Source of the DNA: Pseudomonas fluorescens
GTDB lineage: Bacteria; Pseudomonadota; Gammaproteobacteria; Pseudomonadales; Pseudomonadaceae
Assembly (NCBI RefSeq): GCF_001623525.1
Contig: NZ_CP015225.1
Coordinates: 2,976,001 to 3,040,000, forward strand
DNA length: 64,000 bases
Reading direction: 5' to 3'
A program made the translations under genes and the position numbers. Below the pieces are notes generated by a model. The model was not told the origin of the DNA. It saw nothing but the letters and a program-made list of their open reading frames with translations, and ran no database searches. Below, one piece after another: positions 36,666-46,377 of this stretch. Each line of letters begins with the position of its first letter. Position 1 is the first letter of the stretch.

Positions 36666-37868
36666 TTATTTGTCCGGACTGTCGATGGTCAATTGTTGCT
36701 GCGCCGTGGTGCTGCTCGCCAGGGGCTGGCTGCGGCCGATCCACTCACCCGCGGTCGGCTGGCCGGCCCGGGAGATGCGCGCCACCAGTTGGACTTCGGG
36801 GAAGTTCGACAGTTTCAACTGCGGCATCATGGCGTCCGCGTCGCCCAGTTCCACCGTGACCGGCAGATCGGCGACCGTCAGGCGCTTGGCGGCCAGCGGC
36901 GCAGGTGGGCCGGAAACGGCGCGAGCGAAGATGAACACACTGTCGCCCGGCTGCACCTTGGCCTTGAGTGCCGGCGCCAGGTCCACGCGCACCTTGAGCA
37001 ATGCCGCAGCCTTGGCGATAGGCGCCTGGGCGACCTTGCCGCCACTGGCCTGCAGCTTCTCGGTGGCACGGGTAATGCCGCCCTGCAGCGCCTCCCGGGA
37101 CTTGTCGCCCTCCGGCAGTTGCGCGAGCAGACGCCCCCAGTAGTCGATCGCATCCTGATAACGCTCGCCTTCAAACGCGGCGATGCCCAACAGGCCGAGG
37201 CTGGTGACTTCCTTCGGATCGAGCTTGAGCGCTTCGTCGGTCAAGGCCTGGACTTTATCCGACCATTTCTTGCCATCGGCGAAATACTGCGCCTGGGCCC
37301 ACTGGCCCAACAGTTCCGGTTGACGACCGGCGACGGCCACGGTGCGCTCGAAGAGCTTCGCCGCGTCCGCCGGCCGATCCTGCGCCATGTAGGTACGCCC
37401 GAGGAAGTACAGCCCCTCGGCATTATCCGGCTGCGCCGCCACGGCGCGTTCCAGGCGCAGGGTCATCTCTTCCATCGACTGCGGAGCCTGGGCGAATTCA
37501 CGGGTCAGCTCGACCTTGTCACTGGCACCGAAATGCAGGTAAAGCGCCAGGCCCAAGACTGGCACCAGCACAGCGGCGAGCAATGGCAATGGCTTGCCCA
37601 ACCGGGATTCGCGCGGTGTGTCGGCGCCCTCGGTGTCGGCGAGCAGTTCACGGGCGGCTTCGGCGCGACCGGTGTCCAGTTGCGCGGCGTTGAGCACACC
37701 CTCCTCCCGCTCGGTCTGCAATTCGGCGACACGTTCCTGATACAACGCCACGTTGAGTGCGGTACGGTCCTCCTCCAGTTGGGCGCGGCGACCGCGCAGC
37801 ACAGGGATCAACAGAAAACTCAGAGCAACCAGAAGAAGCAGACCTGCGGCGAGCCAGAAATCAATCAT
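36666..37868 (-). CDS. ccmI: Cytochrome c maturation protein CcmI (CycH-type, TPR)
   Basis: Apocytochrome c chaperone that presents the CXXCH motif to the CcmF-CcmH ligase. 400 residues. Two N-terminal membrane helices ([22 protein letters not shown] and [18 protein letters not shown]) flank a cytoplasmic loop. TPR-like helices follow ([30 protein letters not shown]), and a beta-rich C-terminal domain completes the long form of the protein. It overlaps the end of ccmH by 8 bases. Confidence 0.93.
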   Translation of the reverse strand: MIDFWLAAGLLLLVALSFLLIPVLRGRRAQLEEDRTALNVALYQERVAELQTEREEGVLNAAQLDTGRAEAARELLADTEGADTPRESRLGKPLPLLAAVLVPVLGLALYLHFGASDKVELTREFAQAPQSMEEMTLRLERAVAAQPDNAEGLYFLGRTYMAQDRPADAAKLFERTVAVAGRQPELLGQWAQAQYFADGKKWSDKVQALTDEALKLDPKEVTSLGLLGIAAFEGERYQDAIDYWGRLLAQLPEGDKSREALQGGITRATEKLQASGGKVAQAPIAKAAALLKVRVDLAPALKAKVQPGDSVFIFARAVSGPPAPLAAKRLTVADLPVTVELGDADAMMPQLKLSNFPEVQLVARISRAGQPTAGEWIGRSQPLASSTTAQQQLTIDSPDK

Positions 37869-38334
37869 GCTTGGTTTTATCCAACAGTTGGTCGAGGCGC
37901 TGGCGCTCTTCGACAGAAAGCGTGTCCGGGACGGCGGTGCGCTGGACCCGGCGGCGGCGCACGATCACTGCAATGACAACGAAACCACCAAACAACAGCC
38001 CGGCGGGGCCGAACCAGAGCAGCGCCGTCTTGGAGGACAGGGCGGGGTTGTAGCGCACGAACTCACCGTAGCGATCGACCATGAAATCGATGATCTGCTG
38101 GTTGTCCTTGCCCTCACCGAGCATGCGGAAGATTTCCTTGCGCAGGTCGGCGGCAATTGGCGCGTTGGAGTCGGCGATGTCCTGGTTCTGGCACTTGGGG
38201 CAGCGCAGTTCCTTGGTCAGTTCGCGAAATCGCTCGCGCTCGCCGTCGTTGGCGAATTCGTAGGTATCAATGGCGGCATGGGCCACACCGGCAAGGCTCA
38301 GGCCGAGGATGGCGGCAGCTAACCAGCGCTTCAT
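37861..38334 (-). CDS. ccmH: Cytochrome c maturation protein CcmH
   Basis: Periplasmic membrane-anchored thiol-disulfide protein that reduces apocytochrome c for heme ligation. 157 residues. Signal peptide ending AHA (about 20), redox motif CPKC (Cys45, Cys48) in [14 protein letters not shown], and a C-terminal membrane helix [23 protein letters not shown] followed by a basic tail. It overlaps ccmG by 4 bases and ccmI by 8 bases. Confidence 0.95.
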   Translation of the reverse strand: MKRWLAAAILGLSLAGVAHAAIDTYEFANDGERERFRELTKELRCPKCQNQDIADSNAPIAADLRKEIFRMLGEGKDNQQIIDFMVDRYGEFVRYNPALSSKTALLWFGPAGLLFGGFVVIAVIVRRRRVQRTAVPDTLSVEERQRLDQLLDKTKHD

Positions 38335-38867
38335 GGCTTGGCCTCGTCCACCAGTGCCTGATACTTGGCGGCCAGTTTCTCGCGCCAGACCTGCTCGTCG
38401 ATCACGCCGACGAACTTGTCGCGGATGATGCCCTTGGCATCGATGAAGAACGTTTCCGGCGCGCCGTAGACACCCAGGTTCAGGCCCAGGGAGCCGTCTT
38501 CATCGCGAATGTCCAGTTGATACGGATTGTGGAACTCGGCCAGCCATTTCAAGGCGTCGGCATTGACGTCCTTGTAATTGACGCCGTAGATCACCACCCC
38601 GTTCTGGGCCAGCTTGTTCAACACCGGGTGCTCGACCCGGCAGGAGATGCACCAGGTGCCCCACACGTTGACCAGCGCCGGCTTGCCCAGCAGGTCGGCG
38701 CGGGTCAAGGTCTTGTCGCCCTGCACCGATGGCAGGGAGAAATCCGGGAACGGCTTGCCGATCATCGCCGAGGGCAACTCGCTCGGGTTCAGGTACAGCC
38801 CGCGGTACAAAAACACCGCCATCAACAGGAACAGCGCCAGCGGCACCAACATCAACCAACGTTTCAT
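38331..38867 (-). CDS. ccmG: Thiol:disulfide interchange protein CcmG/DsbE
   Basis: Periplasmic thioredoxin-fold reductant that keeps apocytochrome c or CcmH reduced. 178 residues. N-terminal membrane anchor LMLVPLALFLLMAVFLYRGL, active site WCISC (Cys73, Cys76), and the GAPETFFIDAKG region holding the cis-proline loop. Overlaps by 4 bases on both sides. Confidence 0.95.
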   Translation of the reverse strand: MKRWLMLVPLALFLLMAVFLYRGLYLNPSELPSAMIGKPFPDFSLPSVQGDKTLTRADLLGKPALVNVWGTWCISCRVEHPVLNKLAQNGVVIYGVNYKDVNADALKWLAEFHNPYQLDIRDEDGSLGLNLGVYGAPETFFIDAKGIIRDKFVGVIDEQVWREKLAAKYQALVDEAKP

Positions 38868-40852
38868 GCAGTGGCTCCCGTCATGCCCAGGGTCTCACGC
38901 ACCCGGGTTTTCACCTTGACTCGATAACGACGATCCAGCGCCGCCAACACCCCACCCAGGCCGGTGAGCAAGCCACCGAACCAGATCCAGCGTACGAACG
39001 GCTTGACGTGGACCCGTACCGCCCACGCGCCGTCGCCCAGGGACTCGCCCAGCGCCACGTAGAGATCACGGGTGAAACCGGCATCGATGCCAGCTTCGGT
39101 CATGACCGAGTTCTGCACGGTGTAGAGACGTTTTTCCGGGTGCAGCACGGTGATTTCCTGGCCGTTGCGAATGACCCGTACAGTGCCTTTGTCGGACGTG
39201 AAGTTCGGACCCTCGAAATGTTTGGCCCCCTCGAAAACGAACTGATAGCCGGCCAGGTCCATGGACTCACCCGGCGCCAGGCGCAGGTCGCGCTCGGCGC
39301 TGTTCTGGCTGGACAGCACCACGCCCAGGGCGCAGACGGCGATGCCCAGGTGGGCGACCTGCATGCCCCAGTAACTGCGGGTCAGGGTCGGCAGGCCCTT
39401 GATCAGGCCTTTGTGCCGGGTCTTGTCGAAGATGTCCCGCACACCCGCCAGCAATACCCAGGCCGCCAGCACGAACGTCGCCAACACCGCCCAGTTGAAA
39501 TCGCCATACGCCACGCCGGCCACCACGGCCAGAGCGGCCGTGCCCAGCAGCACCGGGGTCAACATGCCCAGCAGCCACTTGACCGGGGTGTCTTTCCAGC
39601 GCACCAGCACACCGATGGCCATCACCACCATCAGGATCGCCATCAGCGGGATGAACAATGCATTGAAGTACGGCGGCCCCACCGACAGCTTGGCGCCGGA
39701 CAACGCATCGAGCACCAGCGGGTACAACGTCCCCAGCAGGATCATCGACGCGGCCACCACCAACACCAGGTTATTGCCCAGCAACAGGGTTTCCCGTGAC
39801 CAGAGGTTGAAGCCGACCTGGCTCTTGACCACCGGCGCACGCAGGGCGAACAGCGTCAGCGAACCGCCGACCACGAACAGCAGGAACATCAGGATGAACA
39901 CGCCGCGCTCGGGGTCAGAGGCAAAGGCGTGCACCGACGTGAGTACGCCGGAACGCACCAGGAAGGTTCCCAACAGGCTCAGCGAGAACGCCGCGATGGC
40001 CAGCAACACGGTCCAGCTCTTGAACACCCCGCGTTTTTCCGTGACAGCCAGGGAGTGAATCAGCGCCGTGCCCACCAGCCAGGGCATGAAGGACGCGTTT
40101 TCCACCGGGTCCCAGAACCACCAGCCGCCCCAGCCGAGCTCGTAGTAGGCCCACCACGAGCCAAGGGTGATACCGATGCCGAGGAAGGCCCAGGCGACGA
40201 TGGTCCACGGACGCGACCAGCGTGCCCACGCGGCATCGAGGCGCCCACCGAGCAACGCGGCGATAGCGAAGGCGAAGGCCACGGAGAAGCCGACGTAGCC
40301 CATGTAGAGCATTGGCGGGTGAACGATCAGGCCGATGTCTTGCAGCAATGGGTTGAGGTCGCGGCCATCCGTCGGCATCTGCGGCAGGATGCGCTCGAAC
40401 GGGTTGGAGGTGACGATCAAGAACAGCAGGAAACCGGTGCTGATCATGCCCATCACCGCCAACACCCGGGCCAGCATCACCTGGGGCAACTGCCGCGAGA
40501 ACACCGAGACCGCGAAGGTCCAGCCAGCAAGGATCAACGCCCAGAGCAGCAGCGAGCCTTCATGGGCGCCCCACACCGCGCTGAACTTGTAGTACCAGGG
40601 CAAGGCGCTGTTGGAGTTGCTGGCGACGTACGCCACGGAAAAATCGTCAGCCATGAAGGCATAGGTCAGGCAACCGAAGGCAAACAGCATGAAGGCGAAC
40701 TGGCCCCATGCCGCTGGCTGGGCCAGGCTCATCCACAAACGGTCGCCGCGCCAGGCACCGAGCAACGGCACCACGGCCTGCACCAGGGAAAAACACAAGG
40801 CCAGGATCATCGCCAGGTGGCCCAACTCGGGAATAAAGATGCCAGCAGTCAT
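38864..40852 (-). CDS. ccmF: Heme lyase CcmF
   Basis: Large inner-membrane cytochrome c heme lyase subunit. 662 residues with about 15 helices. The heme-handling tryptophan-rich motif GWGGWWFWDPVENASFMPWL is intact, and conserved histidines are seen in GAHEGSLLLW and GLIVHPPMLYMGY. It starts three bases after ccmE ends. Confidence 0.97.
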   Translation of the reverse strand: MTAGIFIPELGHLAMILALCFSLVQAVVPLLGAWRGDRLWMSLAQPAAWGQFAFMLFAFGCLTYAFMADDFSVAYVASNSNSALPWYYKFSAVWGAHEGSLLLWALILAGWTFAVSVFSRQLPQVMLARVLAVMGMISTGFLLFLIVTSNPFERILPQMPTDGRDLNPLLQDIGLIVHPPMLYMGYVGFSVAFAFAIAALLGGRLDAAWARWSRPWTIVAWAFLGIGITLGSWWAYYELGWGGWWFWDPVENASFMPWLVGTALIHSLAVTEKRGVFKSWTVLLAIAAFSLSLLGTFLVRSGVLTSVHAFASDPERGVFILMFLLFVVGGSLTLFALRAPVVKSQVGFNLWSRETLLLGNNLVLVVAASMILLGTLYPLVLDALSGAKLSVGPPYFNALFIPLMAILMVVMAIGVLVRWKDTPVKWLLGMLTPVLLGTAALAVVAGVAYGDFNWAVLATFVLAAWVLLAGVRDIFDKTRHKGLIKGLPTLTRSYWGMQVAHLGIAVCALGVVLSSQNSAERDLRLAPGESMDLAGYQFVFEGAKHFEGPNFTSDKGTVRVIRNGQEITVLHPEKRLYTVQNSVMTEAGIDAGFTRDLYVALGESLGDGAWAVRVHVKPFVRWIWFGGLLTGLGGVLAALDRRYRVKVKTRVRETLGMTGATA

Positions 40853-40855
40853 CGA

Positions 40856-41311
40856 TCAGCCCTCCTTCACGGGAGCGGGCGCCGACTGGCCGCTGTCTTT
40901 CAGCGCCTTGGTCACTTCCGGCGGCATGTATTTTTCGTCGTGCTTGGCCAGCACTTCATCGGCCACCACCACGCCGTCGGCGTTGAGCTTGCCCAGGGCG
41001 ACGATGCCCTGCCCTTCGCGGAAAAGGTCCGGGAGGATACCGCGATAGGTGATGGTCACGGTCTTGTTGAAGTCGGTGACATTGAATTTCACATCCAGTG
41101 AATCCCCGGAGCGCTCCAGCGAGCCTTTTTCCACCATACCGCCAGCGCGGATGCGGGTGTCCTTGGGTGCTTCACCGTTGGCGATCTGGGTCGGGGTGTA
41201 GAACAGGTTGATGTTCTGCTTCAGGGCGCTCAGGGCCAGGGCGACCGCGACACCGACACCCACCAGGATCGCAAGAATGATGACAAGACGTTTTTTGCGC
41301 AGCGGATTCAC
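40856..41311 (-). CDS. ccmE: Heme chaperone CcmE
   Basis: Carries heme covalently in the periplasm and passes it to CcmF. 151 residues from a GTG at 41311, which shares GTGA with the ccmD stop. An N-terminal anchor ([24 protein letters not shown]) is followed by the beta-barrel, with the heme-linking His124 and Tyr128 in HDEKYMP. GGAG lies nine bases upstream. Confidence 0.95.
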   Translation of the reverse strand: MNPLRKKRLVIILAILVGVGVAVALALSALKQNINLFYTPTQIANGEAPKDTRIRAGGMVEKGSLERSGDSLDVKFNVTDFNKTVTITYRGILPDLFREGQGIVALGKLNADGVVVADEVLAKHDEKYMPPEVTKALKDSGQSAPAPVKEG

Positions 41312-41484
41312 TGACCGTTCTCCCGGCGCAGACGACGCGCCTCTTGTTGCAGATACCGCTTGCGGGCCAGGATCGGCACCGCCACGTTGAGGGCCAGCAC
41401 CACCAGGCAAATGCCATAGGCTGACCAGACATACAGGCCATGATGGCCCATGGCGAGGAAATCGCCGAATGAAGCGAAACTCAT
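41308..41484 (-). CDS. ccmD: Cytochrome c maturation protein CcmD
   Basis: Small single-helix membrane protein (58 residues) that stabilises the CcmABC release complex. [20 protein letters not shown] precedes the helix [20 protein letters not shown] and a basic cytoplasmic tail. It overlaps ccmC by ATGA and ccmE by GTGA. Confidence 0.93.
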   Translation of the reverse strand: MSFASFGDFLAMGHHGLYVWSAYGICLVVLALNVAVPILARKRYLQQEARRLRRENGQ

Positions 41485-42236
41485 CGAACGGCCTCCAGAC
41501 TGTTCTGCACTTCGGCCTTCACCCAACTGGCCCGGGACTCGCGCTTGAGCACTTCCAGACGCATGCGCAGCAACAGCACCGCGCCGAAGAAACAGTAGAA
41601 ACCCAACACCGTCAGCAACAGCGGCAGCCACATTTCGACGGGCATCGCCGGTTTTTCGGTAAGGGTGAAGGTTGCGCCCTGGTGCAGGGTGTTCCACCAC
41701 TCCACCGAGTACTTGATGATCGGGATGTTGATCACGCCGACAATCGCCAGCACTGCGCAGGCCTTGGCGGCACTGTCACGATTGCTGATGGCGTTGCCCA
41801 GCGCAATAAGACCGAAGTACAGGAACAGCAGGATCAGCATCGATGTCAGTCGCGCATCCCAGACCCACCATGAGCCCCAGGTCGGCTTGCCCCAGATGGC
41901 CCCGGTGACCAGCGCCACGGCCGTCATCCAGGCACCGATGGGCGCGGCGCATTGCAGGGCTACGTCGGCCAGCTTCATCTTCCACACCAGCCCGACCACA
42001 CCGCACACCGCCAGCATCACGTAGACGGACTGGGCCAGCAGCGCCGTGGGCACGTGGATGTAGATGATGCGAAAGCTGTTGCCTTGCTGGTAGTCCGGCG
42101 GTGCGAAAGCCAGGCCCCAGACCACGCCAGAACCAATCAACAACAATGCAGCGATGCTCAACCATGGGAGCAGTTTGCCGCTGATGCCGTAGAACCACTT
42201 GGGTGAGCCGAGCTTGTGAAACCAGGTCCAGTTCAT
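41481..42236 (-). CDS. ccmC: Heme transport protein CcmC
   Basis: Six-helix membrane protein that loads heme onto CcmE. 251 residues from the ATG at 42236, chosen because GATGGA lies seven bases upstream; the earlier GTG/ATG at 42251/42248 lack an SD. The tryptophan motif [14 protein letters not shown] is intact, with conserved histidines in IYIHVP and the later periplasmic loop. Confidence 0.95.
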   Translation of the reverse strand: MNWTWFHKLGSPKWFYGISGKLLPWLSIAALLLIGSGVVWGLAFAPPDYQQGNSFRIIYIHVPTALLAQSVYVMLAVCGVVGLVWKMKLADVALQCAAPIGAWMTAVALVTGAIWGKPTWGSWWVWDARLTSMLILLFLYFGLIALGNAISNRDSAAKACAVLAIVGVINIPIIKYSVEWWNTLHQGATFTLTEKPAMPVEMWLPLLLTVLGFYCFFGAVLLLRMRLEVLKRESRASWVKAEVQNSLEAVR

Positions 42237-42303
42237 TGTTGTTTCCATCACGGTTGCGGCTCGCCGTCACGAACCGCCGGGGCAGCCTTTACTTCCAAAG
42301 AAG

Positions 42304-42320
42304 TGGTCAATTTTTGACCA
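42304..42320. other. Intra-operon hairpin between ccmB and ccmC
   Basis: TGGTCAA-TTT-TTGACCA is a perfect 7-bp inverted repeat in the 94-base gap between ccmB and ccmC, the only sizeable gap in the ccm operon. It may be an RNA processing or pause site, or a protein site. Confidence 0.4.
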
Positions 42321-42330
42321 GGCCTCGTTA

Positions 42331-42999
42331 TTATTCGCCGACGCTGATCTTCAGGCCAGCGGCTATTGCAAAGGGTGTCAGGGTTATCGCCAGGGCGGTC
42401 AGGCTGCCAAGCCACAGCAGATAACCGGTCGCGGGCATGCCTTGCAGCGCCGCTTGCAAGGCACCACTGCCCAGGATCAGGACCGGGATATACAACGGCA
42501 GGATCAGCAACGCCAGCAACAAGCCGCCGCGCTTCAACCCCACCGTCAACGCCGCGCCCACCGCACCGAGCAGGCTCAACACCGGCGTGCCCAGCAGCAG
42601 CGATACCAGCAGCACCGGCATGCACGCGCCGGGCAGCCCCAGCATCATTGCCAGCAATGGCGAGAGCAATACCAGTGCCAGCCCGGAAAAAACCCAGTGT
42701 GCCAGTACCTTGGCCAAAACCAGAAGGGCCAGGGGGTGCGACGAAAGGACCCACTGTTCCAGCGAGCCGTCTTCGAAATCACTGCGGAAAAGCCCGTCCA
42801 GCGAGAGCAGGACCGATAAAAGCGCGGCGACCCAGACCAGTCCCGGAGACAAGGTTTGCAACAATTGAGTCTCCGGCCCGACCGCCAACGGGAACAATGC
42901 AATGACAATCGCGAAGAACACCAGCGGATTGGCCAATTCGGCCGGACGACGGAACAGCAGGCGCGCCTCGCGGGCAAGCAACAGGCCAAACACACTCAT
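42331..42999 (-). CDS. ccmB: Heme exporter permease CcmB
   Basis: Membrane subunit of the CcmAB ABC complex that releases holo-CcmE. 222 residues, six helices. Visible are the N-terminal [44 protein letters not shown] and the [22 protein letters not shown] region, all family-typical. It overlaps ccmA by 4 bases. Confidence 0.95.
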   Translation of the reverse strand: MSVFGLLLAREARLLFRRPAELANPLVFFAIVIALFPLAVGPETQLLQTLSPGLVWVAALLSVLLSLDGLFRSDFEDGSLEQWVLSSHPLALLVLAKVLAHWVFSGLALVLLSPLLAMMLGLPGACMPVLLVSLLLGTPVLSLLGAVGAALTVGLKRGGLLLALLILPLYIPVLILGSGALQAALQGMPATGYLLWLGSLTALAITLTPFAIAAGLKISVGE

Positions 43000-43631
43000 A
43001 CGGCCCAGTTCCCCAGATCAATGTTGCGATAACCGGCCGGCATCCGCGCCAGCGTGTGGTGGGTGGTCAAGAGCACCATGCCACCGTTTTCACAGTGCCG
43101 GGCCAAGTGTTCCTCGAGTTGCGCGACGCCCTGCTTGTCCAGGGCGGTGAATGGCTCGTCGAGAATCCACAGCGGCGGGCTGTCCAGGTACAGCCGGGCC
43201 AGCGCCACGCGGCGTTGCTGGCCGGCAGACAGGGTGTGGCTCGGCACGTCTTCGAAGCCGCGCAGCCCTACCGCCGCCAACGCCTGCCAGATCGCTTCGC
43301 GGCCGACCGGCGTATGCAATGCGCAGAGCCAACTGAGATTTTCTTCGGGGGTCAGCAAATCCTTGATACCGGCGGCATGGCCGATCCAGAGCAGATTGCG
43401 GGCCAGCTCGCTACGCTGGCCGTGCAAGGGCTGGCCATTGAGCAACACCTGGCCGGCGGTGGGCTGCATCAATCCGGCGAGCAGGCGCAGCAGGCTGGTC
43501 TTGCCGCTGCCGTTGGGACCACTGATCTGCACCATATCGCCGGGCGAGAGTCTCAATTCGAGATTTTCGAAAAGCAGCCGCAAGTCTCGCTCACAGGCGA
43601 GGCCAACGGTTTGCAGGAGAGGACTGGTCAA
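42996..43631 (-). CDS. ccmA: Cytochrome c biogenesis ATP-binding protein CcmA
   Basis: ATPase of the CcmAB complex. 211 residues. Walker [10 protein letters not shown], signature LSAGQQRR, Walker [13 protein letters not shown] and the switch His in LLTTHH are all present. First gene of the ccmABCDEFGHI operon. The 199 bases between it and the divergent fliK-like gene hold both promoters, which I cannot place with confidence. Confidence 0.96.
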   Translation of the reverse strand: MTSPLLQTVGLACERDLRLLFENLELRLSPGDMVQISGPNGSGKTSLLRLLAGLMQPTAGQVLLNGQPLHGQRSELARNLLWIGHAAGIKDLLTPEENLSWLCALHTPVGREAIWQALAAVGLRGFEDVPSHTLSAGQQRRVALARLYLDSPPLWILDEPFTALDKQGVAQLEEHLARHCENGGMVLLTTHHTLARMPAGYRNIDLGNWAV

Positions 43632-43830
43632 GGGATCGCGGGCCTTATACGGTTCAAGTCGGCGGTGCAGCGGCCGTTAAAGAGGTGCAGCATAGATGCT
43701 TTGACGGCCTGTTCCACAGAGCTGCGTCAAACAATTGCAAGGTTTTCGCCACTCCCTGAAAGACGGGCGGCATTATACATGTGATGCCCTACTCTCAAGA
43801 GGGCTTATTTTCCCCAGGGTAAGACCGCAG

Positions 43831-45402
43831 ATGACAGGCGACATCAACATCCTGCCGCTGCCCCAGGCCACGGCAACGACGCGTATGCCAGCGGTGACGG
43901 GCGAGCTGCTCAAATTGCTGGCACCGGCCGAAGGGCTGATCGGCCCCGGCCAGACCGCCCAGGCCGAAGTGCTGTCGCTCAAGCAGGCGGACCAGACCTT
44001 CCAGTTGCTGCTCAAGGTCACATTGGAAAGCGGCCGCCAGACCACCGTGCAGGCCAGCAGCACCCAGCCGTTGCCACAGGGCACCAGCCTGGCCGTGACC
44101 CAACCGTCCGCCAGCAACCTGGCCATCACCGTGCAACAGGCCGTCGCTTCCAGCGTCGCCACCCTGACCCGGATCGACACCGCACAGTTGCCGGTCGGCA
44201 CCCTGCTGCAAGGCAAGGTGCTGACCAGCCAGGTCCTGCCGCAATTGCCGGGGCAACCGGCGGTGTATCGCTCGTTGGTGAGCCTGCTCAACACCGCCCA
44301 GGCCGGCAGCACCCTGGACATCGACAGCCCGCAACCGCTGCGAATCGGCACGCTGTTGAGTGCCCAGGTGCAAGATGCCCAGACGCTGAAGTTCGTTCCG
44401 CTGAGCAACCGCCACGAGCAATTGGCGGTGAGCCAGCAATTGGTCACGCAAATGAGCCAGCAGGGCTCGCTGGACAATCTGATCACCGTCCTGCAAAACC
44501 TTCCGGCCAACGATGACACCGGTGCCGAGCTGCGCGCCGCGGTGACACGCCTGTTGGCCAGCCTGCCGGATGTCCAGCAACTGAGCACGCCCAAGGGGCT
44601 GGCCCAGGCCATGGTCGCCAGCGGTGTGTTCCTGGAAAGCAAGTTACTCGCCGGGCAGCCGCCGGGGCCGGCACCCGACCTCAAAGGCGACCTGCTCAAG
44701 CTGATCGCCCAACTGACGCCAGCCCTGCCCGCATCCACCAACCTCACGGCCATCATTGCCGCCAACACCCTGGCCCAAGTACTGCCCAGTTTTGTCCGCA
44801 ACGCCCTGGGAACCCTCGGCCAGGTCAGCGCCAAGCCGCAACCCACCAGCTTCCCCCTGCCCTCGCGCCAGATGAAAGGCCAGGACGAAGAAGGCGACCT
44901 CGAACACCTGCTGCGCCTGGCCGCTGCCGCCGTGTCGCGCCTGCAAAGCCATCAATTGTCGAGCCTGGAGCAAACTGGCCTGACTGACGACGGTCGGCTG
45001 ATGAGCACCTGGCAATTGGAAATCCCGATGCGCAATCTGCAGGACATCGTGCCCTTGCAGGTCAAGTTCCAGCGCGAGGAAACCCCGCCCCGGGAGCAAC
45101 CAGACGAACGCCGTGAAGAACGCGAGCCAAAACAGCAGCTCTGGCGGGTGGAATTGGCGTTCGACATGGAACCGCTCGGCCCACTGCAGGTTCAGGCCCA
45201 GTTGCTCAGCGGCAGCCTGTCTAGCCAGCTGTGGGCCGAACGGCCGTACACCGCGAGCCTGATCGAAAGCAACCTGACAGCGCTGCGTGAGCGCCTGGTG
45301 ACCTGTGGCCTGAACGTCGGCGACCTGGACTGCCACCTTGGCACTCCGCCCCAAGGCCCCAAGACTCGTCTGGAACAACGCTGGGTGGACGAAACCGCAT
45401 GA
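43831..45402 (+). CDS. FliK-like flagellar hook-length control protein (second copy type)
   Basis: 523 residues from the ATG at 43831. Long low-complexity N-terminal region rich in Q, L, A and T, then a C-terminal Flg_hook-like domain (about 420-515) with LQVQAQLLSGSLSSQLWAERPYTASLIESNLTALRERLVTCGLNVGDLDCHLG. It sits divergent to ccmA, outside the main flagellar cluster. In pseudomonads the canonical fliK lies near fliM/N, so this is probably a paralogue. It overlaps the next gene by ATGA, which suggests a substrate-specificity-switch pair. Confidence 0.82.
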   Translation: MTGDINILPLPQATATTRMPAVTGELLKLLAPAEGLIGPGQTAQAEVLSLKQADQTFQLLLKVTLESGRQTTVQASSTQPLPQGTSLAVTQPSASNLAITVQQAVASSVATLTRIDTAQLPVGTLLQGKVLTSQVLPQLPGQPAVYRSLVSLLNTAQAGSTLDIDSPQPLRIGTLLSAQVQDAQTLKFVPLSNRHEQLAVSQQLVTQMSQQGSLDNLITVLQNLPANDDTGAELRAAVTRLLASLPDVQQLSTPKGLAQAMVASGVFLESKLLAGQPPGPAPDLKGDLLKLIAQLTPALPASTNLTAIIAANTLAQVLPSFVRNALGTLGQVSAKPQPTSFPLPSRQMKGQDEEGDLEHLLRLAAAAVSRLQSHQLSSLEQTGLTDDGRLMSTWQLEIPMRNLQDIVPLQVKFQREETPPREQPDERREEREPKQQLWRVELAFDMEPLGPLQVQAQLLSGSLSSQLWAERPYTASLIESNLTALRERLVTCGLNVGDLDCHLGTPPQGPKTRLEQRWVDETA

Positions 45403-45728
45403 CAACCCACACCGAACCCCGCCAGGCCATCGCCCTCAAATACGACGGCCACCATGCCCCGACCCTCACCGCCAAGGGCGACGAAGCCCTGGCCGAGGAA
45501 ATCCTGCGGATCGCCCGGGAAAGCGAAGTACCGATTTATGAAAACGCTGAGTTGGTGAAGCTGTTGGCCCGGATGGAATTGGGCGACAGTATCCCGGAAG
45601 AGCTGTACCGCACGATTGCCGAGATCATTGCGTTTGCCTGGAACCTCAAGGGCAAGTTTCCCCAGGGCTACGACCCGAATGCGCCGAGTGCCGAGAAGGA
45701 CGTGACGGACCGCGGTGAGGATTACTGA
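45399..45728 (+). CDS. Free-standing FlhB C-terminal-domain protein (FhlB/EscU-like)
   Basis: 109 residues resembling only the cytoplasmic switch domain of FlhB/YscU: IALKYDG, then LAEEILRIARESEVPIYENAELVKLLARMELGDSIPEELYRTIAEIIAFAWNLKGKFP. The NPTH autocleavage motif and all membrane helices are missing, so it starts about where FlhB is cut. It overlaps the FliK-like gene by 4 bases. A likely role is modulating the export switch, inferred by analogy with FlhX-type proteins. Confidence 0.85.
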   Translation: MTTHTEPRQAIALKYDGHHAPTLTAKGDEALAEEILRIARESEVPIYENAELVKLLARMELGDSIPEELYRTIAEIIAFAWNLKGKFPQGYDPNAPSAEKDVTDRGEDY

Positions 45729-45747
45729 TTGCAGCAACGCTGTTCCC

Positions 45748-45840
45748 GTGGCGAGGGAGCTTGCTCCCGCTCGGTTGCGCAGCAACCGCAAAAAGATGGG
45801 GCCGCTGCGCGACCCAGCGGGAGCAAGCTCCCTCGCCACA
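45748..45840. repeat. REPIN (family A) between the FhlB-like and DUF2802 genes
   Basis: Inverted arms with the GGCGAGGGAGCTTGCTCCCG core, the left end being CGTGG rather than TGTGG. It lies between two convergent genes. Confidence 0.88.
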
Positions 45841-45877
45841 GGGGCTGGGCTGGAAAAATTGGTTCGCCAGAAACACC

Positions 45878-45960
45878 TGTGGGAGCGAGCTTGCTCGCGA
45901 TGGCGGGCGCACAGTTGTGTTGACTGTTACACCGCTATCGCGAGCAAGCTCGCTCCCACA
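45878..45960. repeat. REP pair (family B) next to a family A REPIN
   Basis: TGTGGGAGCGAGCTTGCTCG and its inverted partner, 37 bases after the family A element: two unrelated REP families side by side in one 252-base gap. Confidence 0.9.
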
Positions 45961-45980
45961 TTGGATTGGGGTGAAGGCGA

Positions 45981-46376
45981 TCAGCCGCCCTTGTGCAGCT
46001 TACTCATCAACTCCGCCTCGGCCTGGGTCAGGCCGCAGGCTTGGGTCAGTTCGTCGACGCTGGCGCCCATGCCCACCAGACGGGCAGCCTGGGCGAAGGA
46101 CAGGCTGGAGGGGTCGCGCTGTTCCAACTGGGCGAGTTTATCCGGCAACGGCGCGACCACGGCACGCAGCTCATGGAGCGCTTCGCCCATGCGCACGGTG
46201 CCGTTCTGGTAATCATCGACGCGCTTGGCCAGGTCCTTGATGCGCTGGTCGCGCAGCGCATCGCCCTGGGCCTGCTGAGCGGCGATCTGCCGCTGGCCAC
46301 GTATATACGCCAAGAACATCGCCAGCGTGCCTGCCCAGAAAAGGAACAGGACAATGACTGCTACCTCAAGAATCAA
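45981..46376 (-). CDS. DUF2802-family membrane-anchored protein of the chemotaxis cluster
   Basis: 131 residues. An N-terminal membrane helix (ILEVAVIVLFLFWAGTLAMFLAY) is followed by a coiled-coil-prone segment and a helix-turn-helix-like end with the DUF2802 core YxxAARLVGMGASVDELTQACGLTQAEAELMSKLH (the first residues here are SFAQ). The start is a TTG at 46376, just past the cheW stop at 46378; the next ATG (Met20) would destroy the helix. Function unknown; it always follows cheW in pseudomonads, so a role near the array is likely. Confidence 0.8.
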   Translation of the reverse strand: MILEVAVIVLFLFWAGTLAMFLAYIRGQRQIAAQQAQGDALRDQRIKDLAKRVDDYQNGTVRMGEALHELRAVVAPLPDKLAQLEQRDPSSLSFAQAARLVGMGASVDELTQACGLTQAEAELMSKLHKGG

Positions 46377-46377
46377 A

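Noticed and set aside
45731..45980. Short open frames and repeats between the FhlB-like and DUF2802 genes that might be a CRISPR or small gene
   Set aside because: The repeats are two different REP elements in inverted pairs, not regularly spaced direct repeats, and the frames run through the palindromes.
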